From JBPYCR01 sp051846915 (GTDB lineage: Bacteria; Bacillota; Bacilli; Bacillales; Amphibacillaceae): a DNA stretch of 64,000 nucleotides. The notes beneath the pieces were generated by a model. That model saw only the letters and a program-made list of their open reading frames with translations. It did not search any database and had not been told where the DNA came from. Positions 42,262 through 50,866 of this stretch are shown here, piece after piece (position 1 is the stretch's first letter; each line of letters begins with the position of its first letter). The stretch is taken from contig NZ_JBPYCR010000014.1 of assembly GCF_051846915.1 (NCBI RefSeq), forward strand, positions 13,621 to 77,620, in the 5' to 3' direction. The translations under genes were made by a program, and so were the position numbers.

Positions 42262-42612
42262 AAGCTGGGACAAGTACATTATATTAAAAGAGAAATCCGA
42301 ACGATGATTCAAAATTCTTCAATAAGAAGAATTTATATCAGTTCGGATTTTTCCTTTTGGTAGATTTTCTAAACTGCTTTCACAAATTTTATATCTAATT
42401 GTCCATAAACTGCGACGTAATTTCAGTTGATTTCCACTTCAGGCGGAAAGCGAAATATATTTTCGGAGCGGTAGGAAATCACTATTCAAATTTACGTCAC
42501 AGTTTACATCATTTACGTATAGAGATCCAACCTTTGGTAAAGTAACTTTTATTATTTACTTTTCTATAATCGTTCGTCTTTAGCGTGGAACGATTTAGGT
42601 TTGTCCCAGCTT
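42262..42612. repeat. Composite region of nested inverted repeats
   Basis: AAGCTGGGACAA (42262-42273) and TTGTCCCAGCTT (42601-42612) form perfect 12-base inverted ends 328 bases apart. Inside lies a second inverted pair, TAAACTGCGACGTAA (42406-42420) and TTACGTCACAGTTTA (42492-42506), with TTTCC/GGAAA and 'TTCAGGCGGAAAGCGAAA' between. No open frame. It fills the whole gap between the second chemoreceptor and tag, and could be a non-autonomous mobile repeat with another nested in it. Confidence 0.6.
42293..42352 (+). terminator. Terminator after the second chemoreceptor
   Basis: AAATCCGAAC (42293-42302) pairs with GTTCGGATTT (42341-42350), with further AATTCTTC/GAAGAATT pairing inside, then TTCCTTTT. 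The long stem lies inside the composite repeat at 42262-42612. Confidence 0.75.
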
Positions 42613-42621
42613 TTTCTCCTG

Positions 42622-43206
42622 TTAATCTTTATCCTTTTCCTGATAGAGGAAGCAGTCCTTCGTATGATCATTTACCATACCAATTGCTTGCATAAAAGAA
42701 TAGCAAATAATGGGCCCAACAAATTTAAATCCTTTCTTTTTAAGGTCTTTACTTATTTGTTCCGATAGTTTTGTGGAAGCAGGCACTTGACTGAAAGTTT
42801 CCCAATGATTAATGATCGGTTCTCCATCAACAAATGCCCAAATGTATTCTGAAAAGCTACCATACTCTTGTTGAATGCCCAAAAATGCTTTTGCATTCGT
42901 AATAACGGACAAAATTTTTTGCTTATTCCGGATAATTTCTTCGTTTTCCAATAGTTGCTCCACTTTTTCCGCTGGGTAATTACTGACTACTTCTGGATCA
43001 AATTGATCGAATGCATTACGGTATGCTTCCCTGCGCTTTAATATCGTAATCCAACTCAAACCAGCTTGAGCACCTTCCAAGGAAAGCATTTCAAACAAAT
43101 AACAATCGTTAAAAGATAATGAAGACACGATTCCCCATTCCTCATCATGATATTGTATATAAATGGTATCATCGGTTACCCATGCACATCTGTTTTTTAA
43201 AGCCAT
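42622..43206 (-). CDS. tag: DNA-3-methyladenine glycosylase I
   Basis: Base-excision repair enzyme (194 aa) removing 3-methyladenine from alkylated DNA. The family zinc ligands are visible: Cys in 'NRCAWV', His in 'QYHDEEWG', and His and Cys in 'VNDHTKDCF'. Binding-pocket residues are 'FEMLSLEGAQAGLSWITIL' and 'GFKFVGPIICYSFMQAIG'. The ATG is 3 bases after the sulfurtransferase stop, so the two are probably co-transcribed; the ribosome site (AGAAG) is weak. Confidence 0.9.
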   Translation of the reverse strand: MALKNRCAWVTDDTIYIQYHDEEWGIVSSLSFNDCYLFEMLSLEGAQAGLSWITILKRREAYRNAFDQFDPEVVSNYPAEKVEQLLENEEIIRNKQKILSVITNAKAFLGIQQEYGSFSEYIWAFVDGEPIINHWETFSQVPASTKLSEQISKDLKKKGFKFVGPIICYSFMQAIGMVNDHTKDCFLYQEKDKD

Positions 43207-43209
43207 CTT

Positions 43210-44052
43210 CTATTCTTCTTTCGTTTCTAAATCGTTTTCATCATAGGATATCCAATCACTGAAACTTCCCGGATATAATTTTACATTGGTATACCCGGCC
43301 ATTTTCAAACCAAGAATATTCGGACACGCGGAAATGCCGGAGCCGCACGAGACAATGATTTCTTCGTCTTTTGGCAAGTCGGAGAAGTAGTCCTCCAGCT
43401 GCTCTTTACTTTTCCAATTTCCCTCGGAATGTAAAACATTCTTCCAAAAGTAATTTTTTGCACCGGGAATGTGGCCAGCTTTTGTGTACAACGGTTCTGT
43501 TCTTCCTGCATATCGATCTGCGGAGCGGGAATCAAGTAAAATAGCACTTTTTTCTCTCATTTTCTCGCGCACATCTTCCATATGAACAGCGGACTCTTTA
43601 CGGACGTTTGGGTGAAAAACTTTTTGGGTACGTTCTGGAAGAACATCGGTCACTTCATTTCCTGCTGCAAGCCAACTTTTCCATCCGCCTTCCAAAACAT
43701 AAACATCTTCATGTCCCATATAATGGAGGATCCACCAAGCACGAGCAGCAAACATATCACTACCGCCATCATAAATAACAATTGTAGTATTTTTATCTAT
43801 GCCGATCGAACCTAACTTTTCAGCCAAGGTATCCATATTCGGCAACGGATGATTTCCACCATGCTTTTCAACTTTTCCGGATAAATCGGTATCGATATCA
43901 AGGAAAAAAGCTTCTGGAATATGGCTTTTTAAATACGCTTGTCTTCCTGCCTCAGGATCGCCCATATTAAAGCGAACATCAAGTACAGCGATGTCTGCTT
44001 TTTCTTCGTTCAATTTATCTTTCAGCCAGCTTTCCGTCACGATATAACTCAT
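43210..44052 (-). CDS. Sulfurtransferase with two rhodanese domains
   Basis: 280 aa, thiosulfate or 3-mercaptopyruvate sulfurtransferase. The N-terminal rhodanese domain (about 5-130, 'IPEAFFLDIDTDLSG') is inactive in this family. The C-terminal domain (about 150-275) carries the catalytic cysteine loop 'VSCGSGISACPN'. A CGSG(I/V)(S/T)A loop is nearer to mercaptopyruvate-type enzymes than to CRKGVT-type rhodaneses. AGGAGGG precedes the ATG. It transfers sulfane sulfur to cyanide or a thiol acceptor; the physiological partner is not clear. Confidence 0.87.
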   Translation of the reverse strand: MSYIVTESWLKDKLNEEKADIAVLDVRFNMGDPEAGRQAYLKSHIPEAFFLDIDTDLSGKVEKHGGNHPLPNMDTLAEKLGSIGIDKNTTIVIYDGGSDMFAARAWWILHYMGHEDVYVLEGGWKSWLAAGNEVTDVLPERTQKVFHPNVRKESAVHMEDVREKMREKSAILLDSRSADRYAGRTEPLYTKAGHIPGAKNYFWKNVLHSEGNWKSKEQLEDYFSDLPKDEEIIVSCGSGISACPNILGLKMAGYTNVKLYPGSFSDWISYDENDLETKEE

Positions 44053-44225
44053 TTTTTTCCCTCCTAATAATTACAACACTACGTTTATTTTAACTGAAAC
44101 CTTTATGGAATAACAAATTTCCTTATACGAGAAAGATACGGGTAATTTTTCATGTTGCTTTTCATCCACTGGTTTGAGAAAATTATTTATGGCCCACTGG
44201 CAAACACAATGGAGGAACTATTAAA

Positions 44226-45263
44226 ATGATTAAAAAAATAACAGCCTGGATGCTGCTGATCTTTCTCTTTTTTATTATTACAGCATGCAGTTGGAATGAG
44301 AATAACAACCTATCACCGGTAAATGAAAACGATTCTAACGAAACAAACAATGCCAATTCTGAACCCGTTTCCAAGCCATCTGAAGATATTTCTTACAAAT
44401 TTCCCGGAGTTTTCTTGCAAAAAGGAGATGAAGGTGAGGATGTTAAGCAATTACAAAAAGGGCTTAATGCTATCGGTTATTCAATAAATAAAACAGCTAT
44501 TTTTGACAAAATGACAATATGGGCATTGACCGATTTTCAATGGCAACGGAAAGGGCTTAACGTAACAGGCATCTATGATGAAACAACAAAAAACAACCTG
44601 GATGCATTTTTTCAAAGTGACAAGTCCATTGAACCCGGTTTCAAACTTCCACCACCGAAACACCCCGAGAAATGGATGCCAGTCATTGAAAACCCGTATG
44701 AAGTATTGGCTTTGATTAATAAAACGCACGCACTGCCAAGCGACTATCTCCCACACGATTTGGTTATTCCTAATGTGCGTTTTCCTTTTACGGAAGATTT
44801 ACCGAAAAAACAGATGCGTAAAGTAGCGGCTGAAGCTTTGGAAGACATGTTTAATGCAGCCGACGAAGCTGGGCTCGATTTATTCGCCCAATCTGGTTAT
44901 CGTTCGTATCAAAGGCAGGATGCAATATTTGCTTCCAATGTAAAACAACACGGCGAGGAAGCGGCCAATAATTTTAGTGCAAGGCCTGGCGAGAGCGAAC
45001 ATCAAAGTGGTCTAACAATGGATGTCACGTCCCCAGATGTCGATTTTAAGCTTGTGATTGAATTTGGAAATACAAAAGAAGGAGAATGGATTAAGCAACA
45101 CGCTCATGAATTTGGGTTCATTATCCGTTATCCAGAAGGAAAAGAAGAAATTACTCAATACCAATATGAGCCGTGGCATTTACGATTTGTCGGAAAAAAG
45201 GCAGCTAAAGAAATTATGGAGAAGCAAGTAACATTGGAAGAATATTTAGATGTGGTGAATTAG
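44226..45263 (+). CDS. D-alanyl-D-alanine carboxypeptidase (VanY/M15 family) lipoprotein
   Basis: 345 aa secreted peptidase trimming peptidoglycan stem peptides. Lipobox 'IITAC' (Cys21), acidic linker, then a peptidoglycan-binding domain (about 62-120, 'GDEGEDVKQLQKGLNAIGY', 'DFQWQRKGLNVTG'). The M15 catalytic domain (about 150-340) has 'QSGYRSYQRQ', the zinc motif 'SEHQSGLTMDV' (His and Asp) and 'EPWHLRFVG'. GGAGGA precedes the ATG. The fusion of binding and catalytic domains tethers the enzyme between membrane and wall. Monocistronic. Confidence 0.87.
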   Translation: MIKKITAWMLLIFLFFIITACSWNENNNLSPVNENDSNETNNANSEPVSKPSEDISYKFPGVFLQKGDEGEDVKQLQKGLNAIGYSINKTAIFDKMTIWALTDFQWQRKGLNVTGIYDETTKNNLDAFFQSDKSIEPGFKLPPPKHPEKWMPVIENPYEVLALINKTHALPSDYLPHDLVIPNVRFPFTEDLPKKQMRKVAAEALEDMFNAADEAGLDLFAQSGYRSYQRQDAIFASNVKQHGEEAANNFSARPGESEHQSGLTMDVTSPDVDFKLVIEFGNTKEGEWIKQHAHEFGFIIRYPEGKEEITQYQYEPWHLRFVGKKAAKEIMEKQVTLEEYLDVVN

Positions 45264-45427
45264 CTTGTATGGAATAAACTTTGGTATTAAGAACTGCAAA
45301 GCCTGAAAGATAAGTATCAACTAAAAAATATGGGGGTGAAGTCCCAACCCCCTATCTTGAGTTCATTATATAACAATTGAATAATACTCAGTTAAATGCG
45401 TCAAAACTAAAAATAGGTGAAAATAAA

Positions 45428-45880
45428 CTAAAAAGGTTTTAAAACCATTAATACAATAACGATAAACAAAAGAATATTCGTCAATCGTTCATAAAAAAAT
45501 AAGCCTTTCGATAGTTCATCATATTCGGGAGGAATTTCCTCTGTATTGGCTTCAGCCAGTAACTTTTTAATCGGTTTCGAACGCGGCGCTAATAATACTG
45601 GCCCCGCACCCAATACGATTAAAAATAAAAAAATACTTACAATATACCAACCTTTTTCAAAAAGATACGGATGCAGGAACCCCATCCATAAACCGGTTAC
45701 GAGCAACAAAATCCCACCGATCATTACAAATCGATGAAGACGGTGGCGAATATAGTAGGCATGCCTCAATTCCGTCATTGTGTTTGCCTTTTTGACCACA
45801 AATGTCAAAATAAAACCGGGTCCTACGCCTATAATGGCTGATATAACATGAACTAGCACGAGAAAATAGTAAAAAGACAT
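45428..45880 (-). CDS. DUF2269 family membrane protein
   Basis: 150 aa with four transmembrane helices. Family features are the N-terminal 'FLVLVHVISAIIGVGPGF' with conserved His and Gly, the 'RHRLHRFVMIGGILLLVTGLW' loop-helix (split by the basic 'RHRLHR') and a hydrophobic C-terminus 'NILLFIVIVLMVLKPF'. Function unknown; helix histidines are suggestive of metal or heme binding, but that is not established. The ATG at 45880 follows GGAGGAAGG; the frame is open to 45961 without a ribosome site. Confidence 0.75.
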   Translation of the reverse strand: MSFYYFLVLVHVISAIIGVGPGFILTFVVKKANTMTELRHAYYIRHRLHRFVMIGGILLLVTGLWMGFLHPYLFEKGWYIVSIFLFLIVLGAGPVLLAPRSKPIKKLLAEANTEEIPPEYDELSKGLFFYERLTNILLFIVIVLMVLKPF

Positions 45881-46009
45881 TCGCCTTCCTCCAAGCCGCA
45901 CGACATATACCACAAATGAGAAACGATGCACTATACATATAGCGTACCATAAGATGCACACCTGTAATCATCATTAATTTACAATATAATGACAATGATC
46001 ACGCTAAAA

Positions 46010-46876
46010 TCAGTCCCCTACATAATATTCAAGTATGCGATCCACCTGCTGTCCATATACTTCTCCAAAAAGATTTAGATGCACGAGCAAGTAAAACAAT
46101 TGATATAAAGGTTTTAATTCAGCATAGTTGTTATGTAATGGAAAAGCAGCATTGTACGAATCGTAAAACCGTTGAGAGAACCCGCCAAATAGTTCTGTGA
46201 AAGCAATCTCAAAATGTCGATCACCATAAAGTATAGACGGATCAATCAAGTATGGTATTCCACCTGCACCTATCATCCAATTACCACCCCACAAATCCCC
46301 ATGTAGCATTGACGCCGGGACATTAGAAGGGATCCACTTGTCCAAGTGATTTAGCAGTTTCTCTAGTTGACGTCGGCGATTCCCTTGTATTTTATTTTTA
46401 CTAACGCCAAGTACCATTTGCTTAAATAAACGTTGATCCCTATAATAAGATAGCCAATTCGAAAATTCGCCATTCGGTTGATGCAACAGCCCAATATACG
46501 TATCCTCTGGAAACCCGTGGTATGTACTTTGCACTTGGTGCATTGCGGCCAATTTCTCACCAAGGATTACTTCCGTATTTTTCGACTTGCTCCCTTCCGC
46601 CCATTCCATCAAAAGGTAGGATTCAGCCTTTCTATCTGAATAAGCATACACATCTGGAACACATATGCTGTCTGTTTTGCGGATCAATTCCAATCCATTT
46701 GCTTCCTGTTTGAAAAAGTTATTTGGAGGAAACGGATGATGCTTTAAAAAATAGTTAGATTTTGCAGTCTCAATGTAATAGCTATTATTAATTGAGCCTC
46801 CTGAAACTTGTTTGATTTCTCGAAGTTCCGTATGGTCATTTATCGTGTGCAGTGCGGAAAATATAACCCTTTTCAT
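46010..46876 (-). CDS. Fructosamine kinase family protein
   Basis: 288 aa cytoplasmic kinase of the FN3K family, which phosphorylates sugar adducts on proteins or free amines so that they fall off (deglycation). Motifs are 'VSGGSINNSYYIET' (nucleotide loop), 'FLKHH', 'LLMEWAEG', the catalytic loop 'LHGDLWGGNWM' and the metal-binding 'YLIDPSILYGDRHFEIA'. AAGGGTGG precedes the ATG. Bacterial members may act on ribulosamines or erythrulosamines; the substrate is not readable. Confidence 0.85.
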   Translation of the reverse strand: MKRVIFSALHTINDHTELREIKQVSGGSINNSYYIETAKSNYFLKHHPFPPNNFFKQEANGLELIRKTDSICVPDVYAYSDRKAESYLLMEWAEGSKSKNTEVILGEKLAAMHQVQSTYHGFPEDTYIGLLHQPNGEFSNWLSYYRDQRLFKQMVLGVSKNKIQGNRRRQLEKLLNHLDKWIPSNVPASMLHGDLWGGNWMIGAGGIPYLIDPSILYGDRHFEIAFTELFGGFSQRFYDSYNAAFPLHNNYAELKPLYQLFYLLVHLNLFGEVYGQQVDRILEYYVGD

Positions 46877-46969
46877 TTAAACCACCCTTTTATAAGCGTT
46901 TTACCTATCGTCCGGTTAAATTGCCCTCGTTTATTTATCTTCATATAATTGAGTCTAAAATTTAAAAGA

Positions 46970-47003
46970 AGGTTCAGAGGGAACTCTCGTCTCCCCTGAA
47001 CCT
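46970..47003 (-). terminator. Likely terminator after the deaminase gene
   Basis: AGGTTCAG (46970-46977) pairs with CTGAACCT (46996-47003). On the minus strand the stem is followed by TCTTTTAAATTTT, fitting termination of the gene ending at 47059. Confidence 0.55.
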
Positions 47004-47058
47004 GTCAATAATAGAAAAGAAGGAACCCTCACCTAGCATGTGATATATAATCCACCAT

Positions 47059-47511
47059 CTACTTTCGTTCCTGATATAGTTTCATCGGGTCTTCCTGTCC
47101 TGCCTTAAGAGGCATATGCTCCATTTTCAACAGTCTTTCCTCTCTCGGCTTCGCTAAATCGGCATAAATTATTTTGGAAGCGCCTAACCCAGCTTCAGCA
47201 GTATCATCAATTGAGGCACAGAAATAAGCATGCTCAATACCAGACATATACATCATCGTTAAACACATAGGACACGGCTCACCGCTAGCATACATGATGT
47301 AACCTGATAAATCGTGTGTTTGCAATTTTTCTTGTGCTTTTCTAATAGCTACCATTTCCGCGTGGCCACTAACATCAAACTTTTTATGAAGTTCATTTAC
47401 ACCTTCCGCAACAATTTCGCCATCTTTGACCAATACCGCTCCGAACGGTTCACCGCCCTCACGTACATTATTAGCTGAAATTTCTACTGCCCTGCGCATA
47501 AATTGATCCAT
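47059..47511 (-). CDS. Nucleoside/nucleobase deaminase (guanine deaminase-like)
   Basis: 150 aa zinc deaminase of the cytidine-deaminase fold. The catalytic motif is 'SGHAEMVAIRKA' (HAE), with zinc cysteines in 'GEPCPMCLTMMYM'. The overall pattern ('GGEPFGAVLVKDGEIVAEG' split as 'GEPFGAVLVKDG', 'DTAEAGLGASKIIY', 'KPREERL') resembles B. subtilis guanine deaminase GuaD, though the sequence is shorter at the end. Guanine is the best guess; other bases are possible. GGAGGCGATTAC precedes the ATG. Confidence 0.8.
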   Translation of the reverse strand: MDQFMRRAVEISANNVREGGEPFGAVLVKDGEIVAEGVNELHKKFDVSGHAEMVAIRKAQEKLQTHDLSGYIMYASGEPCPMCLTMMYMSGIEHAYFCASIDDTAEAGLGASKIIYADLAKPREERLLKMEHMPLKAGQEDPMKLYQERK

Positions 47512-47643
47512 GTAATCGCCTCCAAAAGTGTGATATTATCTTAGCGTTAATGATAATACAGTTTAACTCTAATTTCCAACCACCCGAGACGTTATGATTT
47601 CCTTTTCGACCGCTACAGCTAATTTTTCCTGACTTTCACAGTA

Positions 47644-48660
47644 TCATTCATAGACAATTTTCATATCACCGGGTTTAATCCAGCCTTTTCTTCTGAACCA
47701 TACAGCAATAATTAAACTAATGATGGCTGGAGCGATCATATGTAAAATAACTACTGACCAAAAGACACCCATTGAAAAACCCATCGACTCGAATGCCATT
47801 ATTTGACCTACAAATCCGCTTGTACCCATACCTGCTCCGGCTGTATTGTTCGTCATTCCGAGCCATGCAGTTCCTATTGGTGCCAATATAATACCGGCTA
47901 TTGTTGGCGGTATGATAATAATTGGTTTTCTTAGCACATTGGAAACTTGTAGCATGGACGTTCCAATTCCTTGTGCAAGAAATCCACCAATCCCATTATC
48001 TTTATAGCTTGCCACAGCAAACCCAACCATTTGTGCCGAACATCCTATAGCAGCCGCTCCGGCAGCAAGTCCATCAAGAGAAAGCATAATCGCAATAGCT
48101 ACACTGGAAATCGGTGCAGTCAATGCCCATCCCATTAATACAGCAACAATTATTCCCATAATAAATGGTTGTTGAGTCGTGGACCAATTAATAACTTCTC
48201 CAAACCAAATCATGAACGTATTAATCGGTGGGCCAATAAACTTCCCTGTTGCAAACCCAGCCAATATCGTCACAAAAGGGGTAATAATGATGTCCACCCT
48301 TGTCAATTGATAAACAATCTTTCCAATCTCTGTAGCAAATAAAGCAGCAACATAGCTTCCTGCCGGTCCTCCCAGTTCTGCACCAAAAGCTCCCGCAAAT
48401 AAAGCGGAAAATAAAACCAATGGCGGAGCTTTCAGCCCATATGCAATCGCTACTGCTATCGCTCCCCCCATTACCTTCGTGTCCATGGCGAATTCGCCCA
48501 TTTCTACAAAAAAGGGAATCCCGAGCTGTTCACCGGCCGTCTTAATAATAAGTCCGATAATTAAAGATGAAAATAGACCAAGTGCCATATAACTTAGTGC
48601 GGTAATAACATACTCCTTTGCAGATAGGCTAACTCCCTTTTTACGTAAAAATTCCCTCAT
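47644..48660 (-). CDS. PTS_EIIC_2-type membrane protein
   Basis: 338 aa, about nine hydrophobic helices, matching the family of stand-alone PTS IIC-like proteins ('GGAIAVAIAYGLKAPPLVLFS', split as 'AVAIAYGLKAPPLVLFS'; 'GPAGSYVAALFATEIGK'; 'AGMGTSGFVGQ'). No IIA or IIB partner is encoded nearby and no phosphorylation-site domain is present, so it may transport without sugar phosphorylation. The ATG at 48660 lies 9 bases after AGGGGG; an upstream TTG (48678) overlaps that site. Two Fnr/Crp-like boxes lie upstream, suggesting control by an oxygen- or metabolite-responsive regulator. Confidence 0.7.
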   Translation of the reverse strand: MREFLRKKGVSLSAKEYVITALSYMALGLFSSLIIGLIIKTAGEQLGIPFFVEMGEFAMDTKVMGGAIAVAIAYGLKAPPLVLFSALFAGAFGAELGGPAGSYVAALFATEIGKIVYQLTRVDIIITPFVTILAGFATGKFIGPPINTFMIWFGEVINWSTTQQPFIMGIIVAVLMGWALTAPISSVAIAIMLSLDGLAAGAAAIGCSAQMVGFAVASYKDNGIGGFLAQGIGTSMLQVSNVLRKPIIIIPPTIAGIILAPIGTAWLGMTNNTAGAGMGTSGFVGQIMAFESMGFSMGVFWSVVILHMIAPAIISLIIAVWFRRKGWIKPGDMKIVYE

Positions 48661-48681
48661 TTCCAAAATCCCCCTCAACTT

Positions 48682-48703
48682 TTATGTGAAATTATTCACA
48701 TAA
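48682..48703. promoter_or_regulatory. Fnr/Crp-type palindrome upstream of the PTS-IIC-like gene
   Basis: Perfect 9-base arms, TTATGTGAA (48682-48690) and TTCACATAA (48695-48703), with a 4-base centre. The core is TGTGA-N6-TCACA, the consensus of the B. subtilis Fnr/ArcR family. It sits directly in front of the ribosome site, a position for repression. Confidence 0.6.
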
Positions 48704-48771
48704 CTAATAGTTTGATATTACATATCTTTCTCTTTCTTGGAATAAAAGATTATTCTTGTTTTCTATTATTA

Positions 48772-48787
48772 CGTGATTTTATTCACA
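48772..48787. promoter_or_regulatory. Second Fnr/Crp-like half-conserved box
   Basis: CGTGATTTTATTCACA keeps GTGA-N6-TCACA with one mismatch in the left arm. It lies about 87 bases from the first box, center to center. Together with A/T-rich DNA this is all that is seen in the 48661-48992 gap. Confidence 0.5.
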
Positions 48788-48992
48788 AATGCAAGTCTTT
48801 TTTTTAAATTCTTTATTTAATTACTCTGGAAACGTGCTTGTTCTTTATTACTCAAACCGTAAAAAAATAGTTTTAAGTATAGTTTAACGCAAGAGTCTTA
48901 TCTACTATCATTCATTTTCTTATATGAAGCATAGTAAGAAAATGCTCTAGTCTGTCCAACAGCTTTAAAAAACATTGATCATTAAGTTAAAG

Positions 48993-50753
48993 CTACTGAA
49001 CAAAGACTAGGTTTCGACCCTTTTCTTTTGCATTATACAACGCTTTATCACAACGAGATAACAAGGTTTGATGTGTATCACCTTCTATGTAAGTGGCTAC
49101 GCCAAAACTGGCCGTTGTTTGGGCAACTTCACCAAAAGAATGAGATTCTAGATGCTGCCGGAGACGCTCAGCAAGCTTCAGTGCTTCAGCTGATCCTGTA
49201 TTAGGAGAGATCACTAAAAATTCCTCCCCTCCCCAGCGTCCGATCACATCCGTTTTCTGAATACTCCCTTGTAAAATGCTTGCTGTTTCTTTAAGTACAG
49301 TATCACCAAACTGATGTCCAAACTGGTCATTAACAGCTTTGAAATGATCCACATCTATTAAAATAATTGAAAGCGGCGTTCCATTTATTTTGGCTTTCTC
49401 CATCTGTTTATCTAACTCAAAATCAAGACTCATACGGTTGGGAATATTTGTGAGACGATCTGTATTGGCGAGCTTTTCTAGCCTTTGTTTTGCTTCTTCG
49501 AGTTGAATAGTGCGCTCCTGTACCTTTACTTCTAGTTGGTTATTCATTTCTTTTTTTATTAAGTTTATCTTATCCCCAAGTGCTAATGAGAGAAAAATGG
49601 CTTCAAAACCAAAAGCGAAGGCAGCTAAATTTTCATAAAGACCCGGGTGAAACGGAATCCATCCTAAAAAACCGAGACCTTGAATGATCATCGACCCAAG
49701 CATAACTGTCCAGCCTGCCATATAAAAACGAGCCATTTTAAAACCTTTCAGCAGCATAATTAAACCGGAAATCCAAAGAAAAGCTAACACGATCACGGTT
49801 AGTGAGGTGGTGGCATTATTGACAACTGCAACGTTTGGTACGGTAAAGACGGATAACAGCGAAACAATGGTGACCCATAGAAAGATATTCAGCACACGAT
49901 TATGTTTCGGCAAATATTTTCTCAACTCTAGAAATTCTTTGCCAAATAAAATCATAAAGAAAACTAGTATATTGCAGCTAATTGGTAATGTTCTGTACAG
50001 TAACCACTCCGGCAAAACACGGCCAACAAGTTCAAGGTCAAATGAATTCATCGTAGCTTGATATGCCATAAAACTGAACATATATAACACATAGTAAAAA
50101 TACGCTTTTTCTTTGAGTGAAAAAAACAAGAACAAATTATACAGCATAAGTGCCAACACAAATCCGTAAAACATCCCAGTCGAAAACTTATACGTCATAA
50201 CACTGTCTAGAAAACTGCTATCTGTATATAGAGTAGAGCTGAACATGAGGGGCAATACACCTGAAAGCGCAATATACACTTCTTGCACATCAGGATCTTC
50301 AATTGTAAACAAGTTAGAGCGGTATCGGATTGGTTGATTATCAATCCCGGAAATACCACCTTCTTGAAAAGTATAAGAGCCGTCTTCTTTAACAAAATAC
50401 ACATTGACGTGATCTTGTTTGTCAATCCCTTCTATCACATAGCCAGTTGTGTTGCCTTCAATTAGTTCATGAAGCTGCAACCGAAGCCAGATTGTATCAT
50501 TGGTATGCCAAAAAAAGACATGTCTTTGCGTGCTAGGTGTAAAGTGTTGATCATACGTCCCGGCAATCAGATCTTCAACCATCACTTTGTTTGATGAATC
50601 ATGAAACACATCGAAGTGAGGGCCAAGAACTATACGTTTTTCCTCAGAAGCTGCTTTAGCTGAAAAAGGAATCAATAAAAGTACTATGATACAGAAGAAC
50701 GCGAAAAGATATTTTTTATTTAGCAGACACTTTTCGTTGTACTGTATCATCAT
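48993..50753 (-). CDS. 7TM-DISM diguanylate cyclase
   Basis: 586 aa membrane sensor that makes c-di-GMP. Signal peptide (to about 36), an extracellular 7TMR-DISMED2 ligand-binding domain (about 40-175), seven helices of the 7TMR-DISM module (about 190-390), a short coiled coil ('EVKVQERTIQLEEAKQRLEKL') and a GGDEF domain (about 425-585) with active site 'GRWGGEEFLVI'. The inhibitory RxxD site is replaced (QKTD). The DISM outer domain resembles carbohydrate-binding folds. AAGGGGA precedes two adjacent ATGs (50753, 50750). The neighbouring glycosyltransferase, same strand, could be a target pathway. Confidence 0.87.
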   Translation of the reverse strand: MMIQYNEKCLLNKKYLFAFFCIIVLLLIPFSAKAASEEKRIVLGPHFDVFHDSSNKVMVEDLIAGTYDQHFTPSTQRHVFFWHTNDTIWLRLQLHELIEGNTTGYVIEGIDKQDHVNVYFVKEDGSYTFQEGGISGIDNQPIRYRSNLFTIEDPDVQEVYIALSGVLPLMFSSTLYTDSSFLDSVMTYKFSTGMFYGFVLALMLYNLFLFFSLKEKAYFYYVLYMFSFMAYQATMNSFDLELVGRVLPEWLLYRTLPISCNILVFFMILFGKEFLELRKYLPKHNRVLNIFLWVTIVSLLSVFTVPNVAVVNNATTSLTVIVLAFLWISGLIMLLKGFKMARFYMAGWTVMLGSMIIQGLGFLGWIPFHPGLYENLAAFAFGFEAIFLSLALGDKINLIKKEMNNQLEVKVQERTIQLEEAKQRLEKLANTDRLTNIPNRMSLDFELDKQMEKAKINGTPLSIILIDVDHFKAVNDQFGHQFGDTVLKETASILQGSIQKTDVIGRWGGEEFLVISPNTGSAEALKLAERLRQHLESHSFGEVAQTTASFGVATYIEGDTHQTLLSRCDKALYNAKEKGRNLVFVQ

Positions 50754-50866
50754 TAATCCCCTTCCAAGTTTTATTATCCTACTATTATATTATCTTCCGA
50801 ATACTGTGCTTTAGAAAATTGCTAATAGAAACGTATAATACGTTTAAAATTCTGTTCTCCAATAAA

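Noticed and set aside
45331..45352. GGGGG/CCCCC hairpin after the M15 peptidase gene
   Set aside because: Five-base arms and no T tract; too weak to call a terminator.
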